Shown: positions 1-10,000 of the stretch, piece after piece | How positions within the stretch are numbered: the stretch's first letter is position 1 | How the letters are laid out: each line of letters begins with the position of its first letter | NCBI GenBank assembly: GCA_002104935.1 | Contig: MCGT01000055.1 | Location: 38,787 to 102,786 of the forward strand | Source of the DNA: Hesseltinella vesiculosa | Lineage: Eukaryota; Mucoromycota; Mucoromycetes; Mucorales; Cunninghamellaceae | Reading direction: 5' to 3' | DNA length: 64,000 nt | The notes under the pieces: model-generated | What the model was told of the DNA's origin: nothing | The model's database searches: none | Seen by the model: the letters and a program-made list of their open reading frames with translations, nothing else | Translations under genes and position numbers: made by a program

Positions 1-165
1 TCCTATCAGATCGTTCTGGGTAGCCAACTGATTAATTTGTGTCAATTTCAAAAAAAGCAAGGCAAAGCACACCTTGATTCTGTCCAAAAATGATCAATGG
101 CCATTAGCTTACCGATGAAGAGCTGGTTAACATTGAATTCACGTCAATATCGTCATGCCGTCCAT
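1..165 (-). CDS. Possible 5' exons of a gene running off the left edge
   Basis: On the minus strand an open 53-nt exon (165 down to 113) is bounded by a T-rich acceptor ending in AAG, read across the plus-strand A run at 176-204, and by a GTAAGC donor. A second acceptor before position 15 opens the next exon, which leaves the window. The translated piece is short, acidic and serine-rich (it includes DDIDVNSM and SSSS), and I do not recognise it. The call rests only on splice-signal quality and an open frame. The start codon would lie further right, beyond 204, and was not identified. Confidence 0.3.
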
Positions 166-423
166 CTTGGAAACCAAAAAAAAAAAAAAAAAAAAAAAAA
201 AAAAGCGTGTAAAGGAGATGAATAAAGGGCGCAGCCTCAAAAGGGCGACAACAATTTTTTGTTTATCATTCTTGACCTCTTTCACTTTCACCCTTTAACG
301 TCATGCCTGATACTCCTGAAATGTACTTGTAGCGTACAAAGCTGCCACATGGGACTTTCAAACTTTAATTAACATGTCAGAATCAAGTACCCCAAGGCTT
401 CCAACGCGAAGTTGTGCCATGTA

Positions 424-914
424 ATGGCTCAAAATTTGGAATCACTTGCTATCGATAAGCCAAAGATTGCCATTTATTGCAAAAAACTCGTGGATGCCGT
501 CAAGGCAAGTACGATTATAGAAGGGAAATAATCAATAACCTTTTCATTTAGTTGGCTTCCGTATTAAATGACAATGAGCCCCAATCTAGCAATATGCCCT
601 GCCAGAATAACATCACCAACTGGAACTCGCACGACAAAGTCAATTTCAAACAAACAACTGTAAGAAAATGAATTGAAGACATAATTTCATTCTTATGTGT
701 ATCATTGCACCTTTTTTTTTCAATGCTACCATAGAATGTGATTGGTGATATCCCGAGCGTTAATAATGATGTAAGCTGACTATGACAAACATACCATTTG
801 CTGCAAGCAACACTCACCGTTTCTACATTTTTATGCATACAGTCTCCTAAGGAAAAAGTGGGTGACAAGCGTAAAGATCACGTGACACCTGATGGCACCA
901 CTGTAAAGCAGTAA
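424..914 (+). CDS. Small four-exon protein of unknown function (98 aa)
   Basis: Exons 424-504, 552-659, 735-770 and 843-914 are all in phase 0 and join to a 98-residue hydrophilic protein. It begins MAQNLESLAIDKPK and ends in a lysine-rich tail, GTTVKQ. Intron 1 is a GC-AG intron (AAG|gcaagt), and introns 2 and 3 are GT-AG. The N-terminal 27 residues look helical; the rest is polar and probably disordered. There is no signal peptide, membrane segment or family motif I recognise. An upstream 16-codon ORF (from 375) ends just before this start. An alternative 3' end is possible: GTAAAG at 903 could splice to an acceptor near 954 and replace the last three residues. Consistent phases at three introns argue that this is a real gene. 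Confidence 0.5.
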
Positions 915-1095
915 TTCATTGACGTGTCGTATCTGATTCCTTTTTTTCTCTTAGGAGCACCTCAATATCAAAAGAGGAAAGAAAGGAAAAGGGGCTCGCA
1001 ATTGCCAAGTCTACGAAACTTATGGATGGCATTGGGTTATGCGCCTTGGCTTTGAATGAACGCGTCTTGACGGAATCATCAGGGTAACTTGCACA

Positions 1096-2056
1096 GGGAC
1101 TGTACAGCGCTTCTATCGACGCCATCATCAGAGGCGAAAGCACCCAAGGCAAATCTAATTACAAATACTTTCAGGACGCGTTTGTCAAGTGGTCCTCAAC
1201 CGTCACCCCGCCGGTGAACCCTTACTCCCCTTCCCCGGCGGACATCATGACCTTTATTTCCAGCCAGCGATCAACACGCCCATGGCACCGACGTGCGCCA
1301 CCGCAAAATTTGCCATCCTCGCACTTATTACAGACAAAGCCCACCGCCAGATGATTATGTCCGACGCATCTTTCACGGAGTACTTCGCGGCACTGCGACG
1401 AGCGCACATTCGGCTTGCACCGTACAGCCGCTTCGATATCACCCCCGTCTTGGACAGCATCCGCACGAATCACGACAATCCCAAGCTCTCGTTACGTATC
1501 CTGACCGCGAAGGTGTGCTTCTTACTCGGCATCATGGGATTTTTACGAGCCGCTGATATCAACTCCATCGACAGGGATGACTCGTACATCCACGGTGTCA
1601 CCGGCTACTTTCACTTGTCAATCATCAAACCGAAGGAACGCCGTCAGGGTTTCTCGATCACGAAGGAAATTACGATCGCCCCCTTCGCCAAGGACCCCAT
1701 GCTTTGCCCGGTGCGGGCTTATAACACCTACTGCGAGCGCACCCCGGCCCCATGTCAACAACCTTTCCCGGACTTCGACAACCAGCCCAAGCCTTTCTTC
1801 ACCCCACTGATCCGAAACTTGGGCAACCTTGCCTTGACGGTCTCCCCTGACTCCATCCGACGCCATATACGCCACTTCATTGTTGATCCCTCGTCCAGCC
1901 CACGTCAAGCGCCCGAAGGCACGGGCACTGGGATCCACCCTTGCCACCATCAGGGGAGTGGCTATTGATGATGTCTTGGTACAAGGGAACTGGACCTCCC
2001 GCAACGTCTTCCACGACCACTACCGCTTGTCCTCCGCCCTTATGTATTTGGGCTGA
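1096..2056 (+). pseudogene. Broken tyrosine recombinase (Crypton/DIRS-like)
   Basis: Three reading frames together cover one tyrosine recombinase. An N-terminal core-binding-like part (about 1096-1290, including FQDAFVKWSS and NPYSPSPADIM) is followed after a frame change by the frame at 1280-1890. That frame holds the first catalytic-arginine region (GFLRAADI). After a second frame change near 1885-1900 the C-terminal catalytic part appears: KARALGST, GNWTSRN and FHDHYR, the last containing the candidate tyrosine nucleophile, with a stop near 2056. Family knowledge: this arrangement is typical of tyrosine recombinases in fungal Cryptons and DIRS/Ngaro elements. Two frameshifts mean it is inactive unless they are assembly errors. 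I see no terminal repeats, reverse transcriptase or RNase H, so the element class stays open. GC content is higher than in the flanks, consistent with inserted DNA. Confidence 0.6.
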
Positions 2057-2082
2057 GTTCATGGTTAGGATGACACTTGGCT

Positions 2083-2126
2083 CATTTTTATTATTATTAT
2101 TATTATTATTATTTTTTTTTTTTTTG
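2083..2126. repeat. TTA microsatellite followed by a T run
   Basis: About ten TTA units run directly into about fourteen Ts. The tract lies between the recombinase remnant and the next open exon. It could be the pyrimidine-rich 3' part of an intron, because an AG (ggcgag) follows at once and opens a good reading frame. Confidence 0.85.
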
Positions 2127-2633
2127 GCGAGGACAGAATACATGATGGCATCCATACCAACGAAGATACGCTCAAGCTTCTGGAGATCGCCTCACTCTGC
2201 TTGCAAACCGAGAAAGGAAGGTACCAGCAAGTCTCTCACCATACTTTTGCCAAGCGCCGAATTTTTGCCCTTCAATTCGTCGAAAACAAGCTCACCCTAC
2301 TCTCGGCATTTGTTGCCTCCAATGACCTTTGGGCCTGTCTTTGGGAACGCTCTGCCTTGGTACCAAGAAAGTGGGATGAGCGAAAGTATTGGGTGTCTGC
2401 CATTGAATTACTTGCTCGACTGATGGTAACAACTAGCCACTGTTTTTTTTTGAGATGGGCAATAATTTATCAGCTTTAAATATTAGGATTTGCTCAATGA
2501 ACGGAACGAAGTGAGCTCGGAGCTCATCAATGAGCAAACTGGATTGAAGTCAGTGGCCAAGGAAGACAGACTGCGCAGATACTACACCCACCATCCTTTT
2601 GTCCCATTTGTTGCTCCTCGTCCCAGTCCCTAG
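2126..2633 (+). CDS. 3' exons of an unrecognised gene
   Basis: Two open exons, about 2126-2425 and 2487-2633, join in phase 0 across a 61-nt GT-AG intron and end at a TAG. They encode about 149 residues rich in leucine, tryptophan and charged residues (for example LWACLWERS and KWDERKYWV), which suggests a helical protein. No start codon is evident. The 5' part may lie across the TTA/T tract, or may have been displaced by the recombinase insertion next to it. I do not recognise a family. It could also be a second ORF of the inserted element. The intron and the long open frame make a coding origin likely, but whether it is still a complete gene is unclear. Confidence 0.4.
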
Positions 2634-2779
2634 ATCTTATACCTTATCCGACTTTTTTCTTTCATCGTCGTATACGTGGTGCCAGTGAGCCGACCAAATG
2701 GCGGCAACAACGCCAGGAGGTTGCCCAGTTTTCAACTTCCGCACAATGTCGTCGATTCCTGGCTTCATTTTGAATAAAA

Positions 2780-2985
2780 TTAAGCAAAGCGACTCAAGCA
2801 CTTTTGATTGATCAGATCGGTGTGGAATTTTGCAAGAGTGCGCATATGCGTGAATAATGATAATTCTGAAAAGGTCAAGTTGACTGGTGCAGGTCGCCCA
2901 GCCAATGTTTGATCCATTTCGTTTTGACATGCCCGTTGCCTTCAGCCAATAAAATGAAAAAAATGGCAAATTTCGTCAGGGGATC
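2780..2985 (-). repeat. Dispersed repeat, copy 1
   Basis: This stretch matches 40765-41022 in the same orientation and 32836-33100 in the opposite orientation, with a weaker match at 58208-58380. Shared landmarks, in order, are a CACTTTTGA block, a TGTGRAATTTT block, a GCGCAWATGC block, CAGCCAAYGTTT and a terminal CAGGGGA. By eye the copies are roughly 60-70% alike. No intact ORF is conserved between copies, so this looks like a non-coding or decayed element. Confidence 0.6.
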
Positions 2986-3180
2986 CCAAGGCCATCTGAT
3001 CAAAAATGACAGTCCAAATCAATCCACTCCAAATTTTGCATTAGCTCACAACTGATTTTGCTTTCTCGCGGACTTGAGCATGATGCAGTTCCAGGTCCAG
3101 GCTTTTTTTTTTTTTTTCCTTTTCCTTTCTCCCTTCTCTAAAAAAAAAGGGTTCATGCATGCACAGTGTCTCTGTGTATA

Positions 3181-6100
3181 ATGCCATCCAAGCCTTCCAC
3201 ACGTCAGCCTCCTCCATCCGTTGAACTAAAACGCCCCATCCAGCCTGTCTTGCTGGACGATTTACAAGCATCGACGCCTGATGTTTTATTTCAATCGCTC
3301 GTCACCACCTTCCAGCAACATGCCAATCTGTACCGCGAACAACTCGGCAAACAAAAGCAGTTGTACACTCATTATTTTAAAACACTGGCCGAATGCAAGC
3401 ACAGCTCCAGTAGTCCTACCGTGAAATACTTGCCATGCTCCAATAAGAAGAAAAACTGCAAGACGCCTGCCCGCTTCGACCTGACCGAGTTGACGATGGA
3501 AACCGATGCCATCATGGAACGCCAGGCCCAGCAATGCCACAACGACATCCTTGCTTCCTTTTTCTCCCACGTGGACCCCCGTGTGTGCACTCAAAGTCTG
3601 CTGGCGCTCACCCGATTGAAGCAGCTTGTCGATGGTCGAGCCCACCCTGGCCTGCTGACCTTGATCTGGTCAAGTCTTGGCTATCTCTGGGACCGGTTGT
3701 CGCCGTTGCTGGATTTTCCGCCGGCAGGTGTGCTCCTGCGTCGGGCTTGTCAGATCGCTGCTCCTGCTGTGGCCAAGGATGTTCCCTGTACCGACTGGTT
3801 ACTGCAGGTGTTTGCCAACAGCCCCGTTGCTATGCTTTGGTTATACCCGGCCTTTCTACCGTCCATGCAACCCCATGACTTGTTTCTCCAGCGCTTCCAG
3901 CAAATCACCGACCTCTTGATACCTGTGAACGATCTTTTGCCTGCTCACCGCCACCTCCTGCGTGCCTTTGACTGGCATACTTGGTCGTCCCGCGCCAACG
4001 TTCATGAGGACGATAGCCTGCGCCAACAGTGCTATTTAATCTGCTGCGATTTTATCCGCCACCGCCACCACGATCCTTCCTCCTCAGCCGGATCAGCCTC
4101 ACCATCACCCTCTGCTTCCTCTGTTTCCTCCGCGCCTTCGCTGTTACGACGCTTGCCTCCTGATGAACCTGCTGTCTCGCTCTCTATGGTGTACGCCGAG
4201 ATTATGATGAATCTTATGACTTCCATTCTAACCGACCGACAGCAGCAAGGGGAGCACCTCTACGTGATGCACCTCATACTCGACACCATTGCCTCCACCA
4301 CTGCTCAGCGCTCAGATGCCAGTTTCCGGGATATCGTTGATGGCTATACCCAAGCCTTGTGCAGCCAGGACCCCCAAGAGCGCATCATGAATTGGATGAC
4401 CCAGCCTGCCGATCTACCAACACAGTGTGTTCGTCTGGACGATCCCGAACGAACGCTTGAAATGCTTTTGAATATTATGCAACAGCACATGGCCGAGCAT
4501 CAAGGCAATGCCTCCCAAGTCTATGGCCAGTCTAGCCTGGCCTTGGCGAGGCTGATGGTCGTCTTGGTCCTTGATGATAGAGTGGACTGGTCACTGGAGC
4601 GTCTCTGGGAATGCTTTGGCCTTTTTTGGGAACCGCACGATGGTGCCGGCTGTAAGGCAGACGCGCTGCAAAAAAAAAAAAAAAAGACTCAACTCTCAGA
4701 CTTTTTTTTTTATTCAGTAGACTTGGGTGAGCAGATGGTGGATGATATTTGTCAATTGTATGAATGCCTGTTGCTGCACACACTTTTGTTCAAGACCGTT
4801 GATCAGGCCCAGGTGCTGCGCTACTATATGGAAACCCTGGGGATGGAGCGGCTGGATCTGGTATGGATGACTGGCCACTACACGTTGCTGGAACGCTTGC
4901 CCTGGCAGGCCCCCCTCGTACCTCTGGGTGCAACCGAACTGGCCTTGTTTCATCACCAAGCCTTACAATTTATAACGGTGGATGACGATACCAACAGCAG
5001 GCTGGTTGTGCATCTCGCCTTCTTGGAATCGCTCCTGTTGCTGGACGACTACCGATTGTGTGACACCTTGACCGAGGGCAGTCTTGTACTGAGCTTGTTG
5101 TTTATGATGCATGCGCCGCAACTGTGGCCTGAGAGCAACGACCGTATGGTGGCACTGGAAAGATTGTGCCAGCTTCAGCAGCCAGCTGGCCTGGCTAGCA
5201 ATTCCGACGACAGCGACCATGTCACCCATGGACCAAGGCTCTCTGTAAACGACCTTGAGCATGCGCTAGAGGTACTCGACCAATGGTGGCCAAGATCGCC
5301 GCCGACTTTTGCGATGGCCAAAGCGCTGGATAGTGGGGTGGTCTGGACTGGCACTGATATGGACCTACCGTGGCTTGTGATGTGTCTTGTTTGGCTGTAT
5401 GATCTGATACGACAGCAACAAGAAGTTGACCTCTGGTTTGTGTTGGCGACATGGCTTGTGACACGCCTGGAGAGCACCCAAGACCAAGAGCCGAAAACAG
5501 CGCTGTGCTATTTTTTCGACACCAAGGATATTGTGCAGCCATTGATTCAGGCAGCCGACAAGCTTTACAAGGAGTCGGGAGCAGAACCAAGCCGGCAGTG
5601 GTGCCAGCTGCTTTTGGACAAGGTACCGAGGACAGTGAGCGACTCGGTGGTGACTACATCTCTCATGGGCTGTGGTCAACTCGGGTTCCTGGAGACGATG
5701 CTGCAAGCTTGTGCAGTCAAGCTGCAGCCTGAGCACCTGCTGGTGATGGAAGCTTGTTTGGACCGAGTATTACAGCAAAACCAGCCGACGCACTCCTGGC
5801 CATCTCTCGTGGCCTCGGTTCTCCCGTTTCTTTTTCCTGCTCAGCAAGACCAATTGGATGCCTGGCTTCACCAGAGCTTGGCAAGCAACTGTCTCCTCAC
5901 AATACGCCTGGTGTGCCAGTGCAAGTGCCAATATGCAGCCGGTGCCGACGCGCCTCTCGCAGATGTACACCTTGCTGCCGAGGAGATGGCCGCCCTGATG
6001 TCGATGCTTGACGTGGTGCCTATGGCGTGTCAGAAACTGCTGCACCTAGTCCGATTTTTCGCCGACTGTCTCTCCCTAGGCAATCACGCCGACGCACTTG

Positions 6101-6420
6101 TGGACGATTGGAAAGCGAGTTTGGTGGCACTGGTCAAAGTGTGCCATCGATGGTCCTCAGCAAGCTTGGATGCCAATCTCCCACCAAAGACAACCCGTTG
6201 GATCACTTTGGTCGAAGCGTTTCTAGCCAGCCGACTGGCGTCTATGCAAGTGCCCCCTTATGACAGCACACATGCTCATGGCCAGGGTTGGATGGACCAG
6301 GTCAAGAGTGTCGGCAAAGGCGACAAACCCTGGCAGCGCTGGGCTACTGAAGTGTTACAAGACCCTTCTTGGACATTCTGGGATCTCTCTCGCCTATTGG
6401 ATGAAGAGCCAAAATCATAG
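3181..6420 (+). CDS. EPG5: EPG5-like autophagy tether (1057 aa)
   Basis: The gene has two exons, 3181-4651 and 4718-6420. A 66-nt intron (4652-4717, GTAAGG to a T run and CAG) keeps frame, so the unspliced ORF reads through it as a lysine-rich insert that is not real. I start at the ATG at 3181, because the frame upstream opens only at a GTG. The protein is helical, leucine-rich and lacks membrane segments. Two parts align in order with the C-terminal half of animal EPG5. One is the CSNKKKNCKTP region followed by an ME-D-IMERQAQQ helix. The other is the YPAFLPSMQPHDLF to AFDWHTW stretch. EPG5 in animals is a Rab7 effector that tethers autophagosomes to lysosomes and is about 2500 aa, so this protein is much shorter. 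A low-complexity serine-rich linker lies near residues 300-325. Homology is recalled and judged by eye. Confidence 0.6.
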   Translation: MPSKPSTRQPPPSVELKRPIQPVLLDDLQASTPDVLFQSLVTTFQQHANLYREQLGKQKQLYTHYFKTLAECKHSSSSPTVKYLPCSNKKKNCKTPARFDLTELTMETDAIMERQAQQCHNDILASFFSHVDPRVCTQSLLALTRLKQLVDGRAHPGLLTLIWSSLGYLWDRLSPLLDFPPAGVLLRRACQIAAPAVAKDVPCTDWLLQVFANSPVAMLWLYPAFLPSMQPHDLFLQRFQQITDLLIPVNDLLPAHRHLLRAFDWHTWSSRANVHEDDSLRQQCYLICCDFIRHRHHDPSSSAGSASPSPSASSVSSAPSLLRRLPPDEPAVSLSMVYAEIMMNLMTSILTDRQQQGEHLYVMHLILDTIASTTAQRSDASFRDIVDGYTQALCSQDPQERIMNWMTQPADLPTQCVRLDDPERTLEMLLNIMQQHMAEHQGNASQVYGQSSLALARLMVVLVLDDRVDWSLERLWECFGLFWEPHDGAGCKADALQKKKKKTQLSDFFFYSVDLGEQMVDDICQLYECLLLHTLLFKTVDQAQVLRYYMETLGMERLDLVWMTGHYTLLERLPWQAPLVPLGATELALFHHQALQFITVDDDTNSRLVVHLAFLESLLLLDDYRLCDTLTEGSLVLSLLFMMHAPQLWPESNDRMVALERLCQLQQPAGLASNSDDSDHVTHGPRLSVNDLEHALEVLDQWWPRSPPTFAMAKALDSGVVWTGTDMDLPWLVMCLVWLYDLIRQQQEVDLWFVLATWLVTRLESTQDQEPKTALCYFFDTKDIVQPLIQAADKLYKESGAEPSRQWCQLLLDKVPRTVSDSVVTTSLMGCGQLGFLETMLQACAVKLQPEHLLVMEACLDRVLQQNQPTHSWPSLVASVLPFLFPAQQDQLDAWLHQSLASNCLLTIRLVCQCKCQYAAGADAPLADVHLAAEEMAALMSMLDVVPMACQKLLHLVRFFADCLSLGNHADALVDDWKASLVALVKVCHRWSSASLDANLPPKTTRWITLVEAFLASRLASMQVPPYDSTHAHGQGWMDQVKSVGKGDKPWQRWATEVLQDPSWTFWDLSRLLDEEPKS

Positions 6421-7041
6421 CTTGTCACCTTTTGAGCTCTAAATGATAGAAATTAAATCCTTTTGGATATGTGTATGATGCTGCGCCTTTCTTATCAACC
6501 TCAGACAGGAGAATTCATGCGCAAAAAAAAAAAAAAAAATTTTTTTTGATTGCTTTTTGGTCTGGCTTTGTTGCAGCTGGTGATCAAAAAATCATTGGAT
6601 GTCAAGGAGCAACCTGATGTCATGACAAGAAAGCGGCAAAAGAGGCCGCTGATTGGCTGGGCTGAGATCAGTCAGACTTACCCCACTGCCATTTTCCGAA
6701 AGATACCAATAACATTTCAAATTTGGGTAGGACAAGTTGTGTCGAAAGTAAAAAAGATTATCATTCAAAGTTGTTGCCTCTCACATGTTTTTTTTAATGC
6801 TATCAACCAGGGAATGACCTTGGGCATTTGAGTGAAAAAGAAAAAATGAGCCATGTTTCATACTCCGGCGTTTAAAAAACGGGTTCTTAGGATGATCTTT
6901 TTTTTTCCATCTCTTCTCTTTTTTCTCCTCCTTTTTGTTTGACAAAGCTTATTTCACTTTTTTTTGAAAGGTGGTGGTTTTTATTTACCCTTTTGGTTTT
7001 ACCCTTTATTTATTTTATCACCGGCTGTTTGATTACTCACC
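6421..7041. other. Intergenic spacer and IDO promoter region
   Basis: This holds the 3' end of the EPG5-like gene and then an AT-rich stretch with several A and T runs. A pyrimidine-rich leader (TTTTT, CTCTTCTC) precedes the dioxygenase start. A 93-codon open frame at 6550-6831 has no plausible composition or motif, and I do not call it a gene. Confidence 0.6.
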
Positions 7042-9205
7042 ATGGCCATTCCCATGAGATCTTTGGAAGAATATGACATCCATCCCAAAACTGGGTTTTT
7101 GCCACCCGAGCCTCCATTGCGACGACTGATGGACCCTTATTATGAACCTTGGGAAACAATGATGGACAACTTTAACGGCTTATTGTTGGCTGGAAAGTTG
7201 CGTGAAAATATCCACAAGGTAAAAAAAAAAAAAAAAAAGAATAGGGACAGGTTCCAGATTTGGAAACAACAGTAAAATTGTTTATCCTTTTGCCTTTGCC
7301 TCTTTGACACCCCTACTGGAAATAAGAAACTTGTGCTTATTGGCTTTTTTATTTATTTCTACAGATGCCTTTATTGGATCATTCGAAATTGGTTGCTGTT
7401 GAAGAATACCGTCGTGCGTTTTTGATCTTGTGTATGCTGTCTCATAGCTATGTCTGGGGCAAGCACGAAGTCGCTTCAGAGGTAAATTTTTATTGGCTGG
7501 TGTGACGAAAGGACGAGAGGGTCATGCGCTGGGTGCCATTTGTACAACAATAGGAGAAAACAAAAAAAAATGAAAAAAGCTCAATTTTCTCACGGTTCTG
7601 TCACTTTTTAGACCCTGCCTTCCAATTTGGCTGTGCCCTGGACCGCCATTGCTGATCATCTGGGTCTGTGCCCGGTTGTTTGTCATGCGTCTGTGATTCT
7701 TTGGAATTATCGTTTATTAGATCCCCAAGGCCCCATTGATCTCAGGTAAGATAAACAAAAGTAGCTGGTGGACGAATGGATCGTGGAAAAAAAAAAAGGT
7801 GTTGAACTCTATTTTTTTTTTCCACAGTAACCTGACTACTCTTGCAACTTATTCTGGGTCATTGGATGAATCATGGTTTTATTTGGTTACCACGGCTATT
7901 GAAAGTGCTGGCGGCGAGTGCCCTTCCCATATCCTGTCCTGTATTGAACATATCCGAGAAAACAACCTCGACGGTGTCCTTCAAGACCTGACCATCATCC
8001 GTGATGGGATGGAACAAGTCAACCATGTCCTGCATCGCATGTTTGAAAAGTGTGATCCTTATGTGTTTTACTGGAAAATCCGGCCTTATCTTGCCGGCTG
8101 GGAAAACATGGCTGAGGCCGGTTTACCCTTGGGTGTGATCTATGAAGGCGTGGACAGCATCTGGCACGCTGAAACCGAGGAATATGGCGATATCAGTCAC
8201 TTGACCGAGGAACAACGTCTGTTACGACAATACCGTCGTTATGCCGGTGGTAGTGCTGCCCAGTCCAGTCTGATTGCCTGTTTTGATGTCGCCTTTGGTG
8301 TCGAGCACCACCCTGTCGGCGAAAAGAAATCGTCCAACATGCCCTCTTCTCCTGTCGACCCTGCCGATCGCTACCGCCACCTTCCTTCCACACGGCCTGC
8401 CGATGAATTGGATGAAAACGGCCTGGCCACCCCTGCTTCCTCTGGCGCCACTACACCCCGCACTCCCTTTAAACGCACCAACCGCAATTCGTTCCTACGT
8501 GCCATGCGCAAGTACATGCCCGAGCCCCATCGTGAATTTCTGGAAGACCTGGAACACGCTGCCAACATCCGCCCCTTTATGCTGCAACTGGAGGCCAAAT
8601 TCTACAACGACAATGCCCTGACCGACCAAGAAAAGGATATCCTCGACAAGTACAACGCCTGTTTGCACCAACTCAAGCTCTTCCGTGACAAGCATGTGCA
8701 GATCGTCAGCCTTTACATTGTCAACCAAGCTCGCAAGGGCCCCAACATTGCCCACGGCGGCTTTGCCATGGAAAAGCCAAAGGAGGATTCTTCCAAGAAA
8801 ACCAATGGCACCGCCCCTATTCCCATCTCGCCTTCCTCGTCCACCAACAGCTTGGCCGACACGCCGCCTATGACCTCGCCCAGCACCGGCCGTCACAATA
8901 TCCTGTACCCTCAAACCGCTCTGGAAACCAACCCTGGCATCCACGCCAACTCGCCTTCGTCCAAACTCACCCAGCTCTTCCCTCAGCTCGGCCTGGCCAA
9001 GTACGTCGATCCCAAGACCAAAGTCGTGCGCGGCACCGGCGGTACCAATGTCATGCCTTTCTTGAAGCAATCGCGAGACGAAACCGCCGACATGAAGATC
9101 GCCCTGAAATCGCCGCAAGACCCTTCCAATTTACCCAATGACTCGGCTGCTGCCGATGAAAATGAACCCAAGAAGTCCTGGTCTGACGTGCTGTGGCGAC
9201 GATGA
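7042..9205 (+). CDS. BNA2: Indoleamine 2,3-dioxygenase
   Basis: Four exons (7042-7218, 7365-7481, 7612-7745, 7828-9205) give about 601 aa. The enzyme opens the indole ring of tryptophan to N-formylkynurenine, the first step of the kynurenine route to NAD. Diagnostic stretches in order are TGFLPPEPPL, HSYVWGKHE, NLAVPWTAI, KIRPYLAGW, GGSAAQSSLI, FDVAFGVEH, YMPEPHREFL and then FRDKHVQIV. The last carries the heme-ligand histidine (about residue 432). Near the C-terminus GTGGTNVMPFLK matches the flexible active-site loop of the family. A Pro/Ser/Thr-rich linker (about residues 450-500) and a charged tail make it longer than animal IDO, as is common in fungi. The last exon holds most of the catalytic domain. 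No targeting signal is seen, so it is probably cytosolic. Confidence 0.95.
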
Positions 9206-10000
9206 AAGGCTGGTTTCCCACCGGTCCACCATTTTTTTTTTTTTTTTGGCTCATTGTATTCTATTCTCACTTCTTTTCCTCACTTTCCAATAAACTTTTC
9301 TCTTACACCGAGAGCACTTGGCTGGGTGCCTCCTATTATTATCATGTGCTGATCTATGGAAAAAAAAGTCTGTTTTAGGTTTCCTTTTGGGCAATTTTTG
9401 CCTTTTTGTTCGTGCCGAGGTTTTTTTTTTTTTTTTTTTTTTTTTTGACAATGAGCTTTTTTTGATCCAATACGAAAGTAGACATGAGTCCTAAGCGCTA
9501 ATTATTCTACCGTAACTTTTTGAGCTGGAGATGCTCAGTAAATGAAGCGCCGAGGCAACGTGTGGCCATAGACCCTGACGAGAAGTCTGGCAAGATGGGC
9601 TTGCATAACGACCACCGGCTCTCTTTTACATGCTTTTGATCTGCCTTCTTCCTTGCATACTTGAAACAGTTTTAATGCGCCTGACCACTCTTGTCCAGTG
9701 TCGTGCCAGTTTTTGCCCTCCGCTCGTTGCCGGATCTAGAGAATTCCCCAAGGAAACAAGGTTTGTTTTTCCCCCTTTGTTTGACAGCCAGCTGAACACC
9801 CAGCATGAATATCGTCCCACCTGTGGTCAGTCATGCTGTCATGGGGATGCATCAAGAGTTCCAACTCTACATCAGTATTTTTTTTTTGGTTTATTGCACG
9901 AAGCAGCGATAAGAAAAAAAGGCAAATACAAAGGTAAAAAAAAAAAAAACAAAAAAAAGTGGAGAGAGGGTATAAAAAGTAGCGGTCACAAGGTTGAGAG
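9206..10000. other. Intergenic region between convergent IDO and ClpX genes
   Basis: The two genes converge here. The DNA is AT-rich with long homopolymers, including a T run of about 26 at 9421-9446 and A runs at 9937-9957. Open frames on both strands (9630-10004 plus, 9736-10104 minus) share no splice logic or motif and are not called. Confidence 0.6.

Noticed and set aside
4652..4717. Lysine/phenylalanine-rich insert in the EPG5-like ORF
   Set aside because: It is a 66-nt intron with GTAAGG and CAG borders whose length keeps frame, not protein.
8495..9118. 207-codon open frame on the minus strand
   Set aside because: Antisense to the last IDO exon, Gly/Val-rich composition typical of a complement frame.
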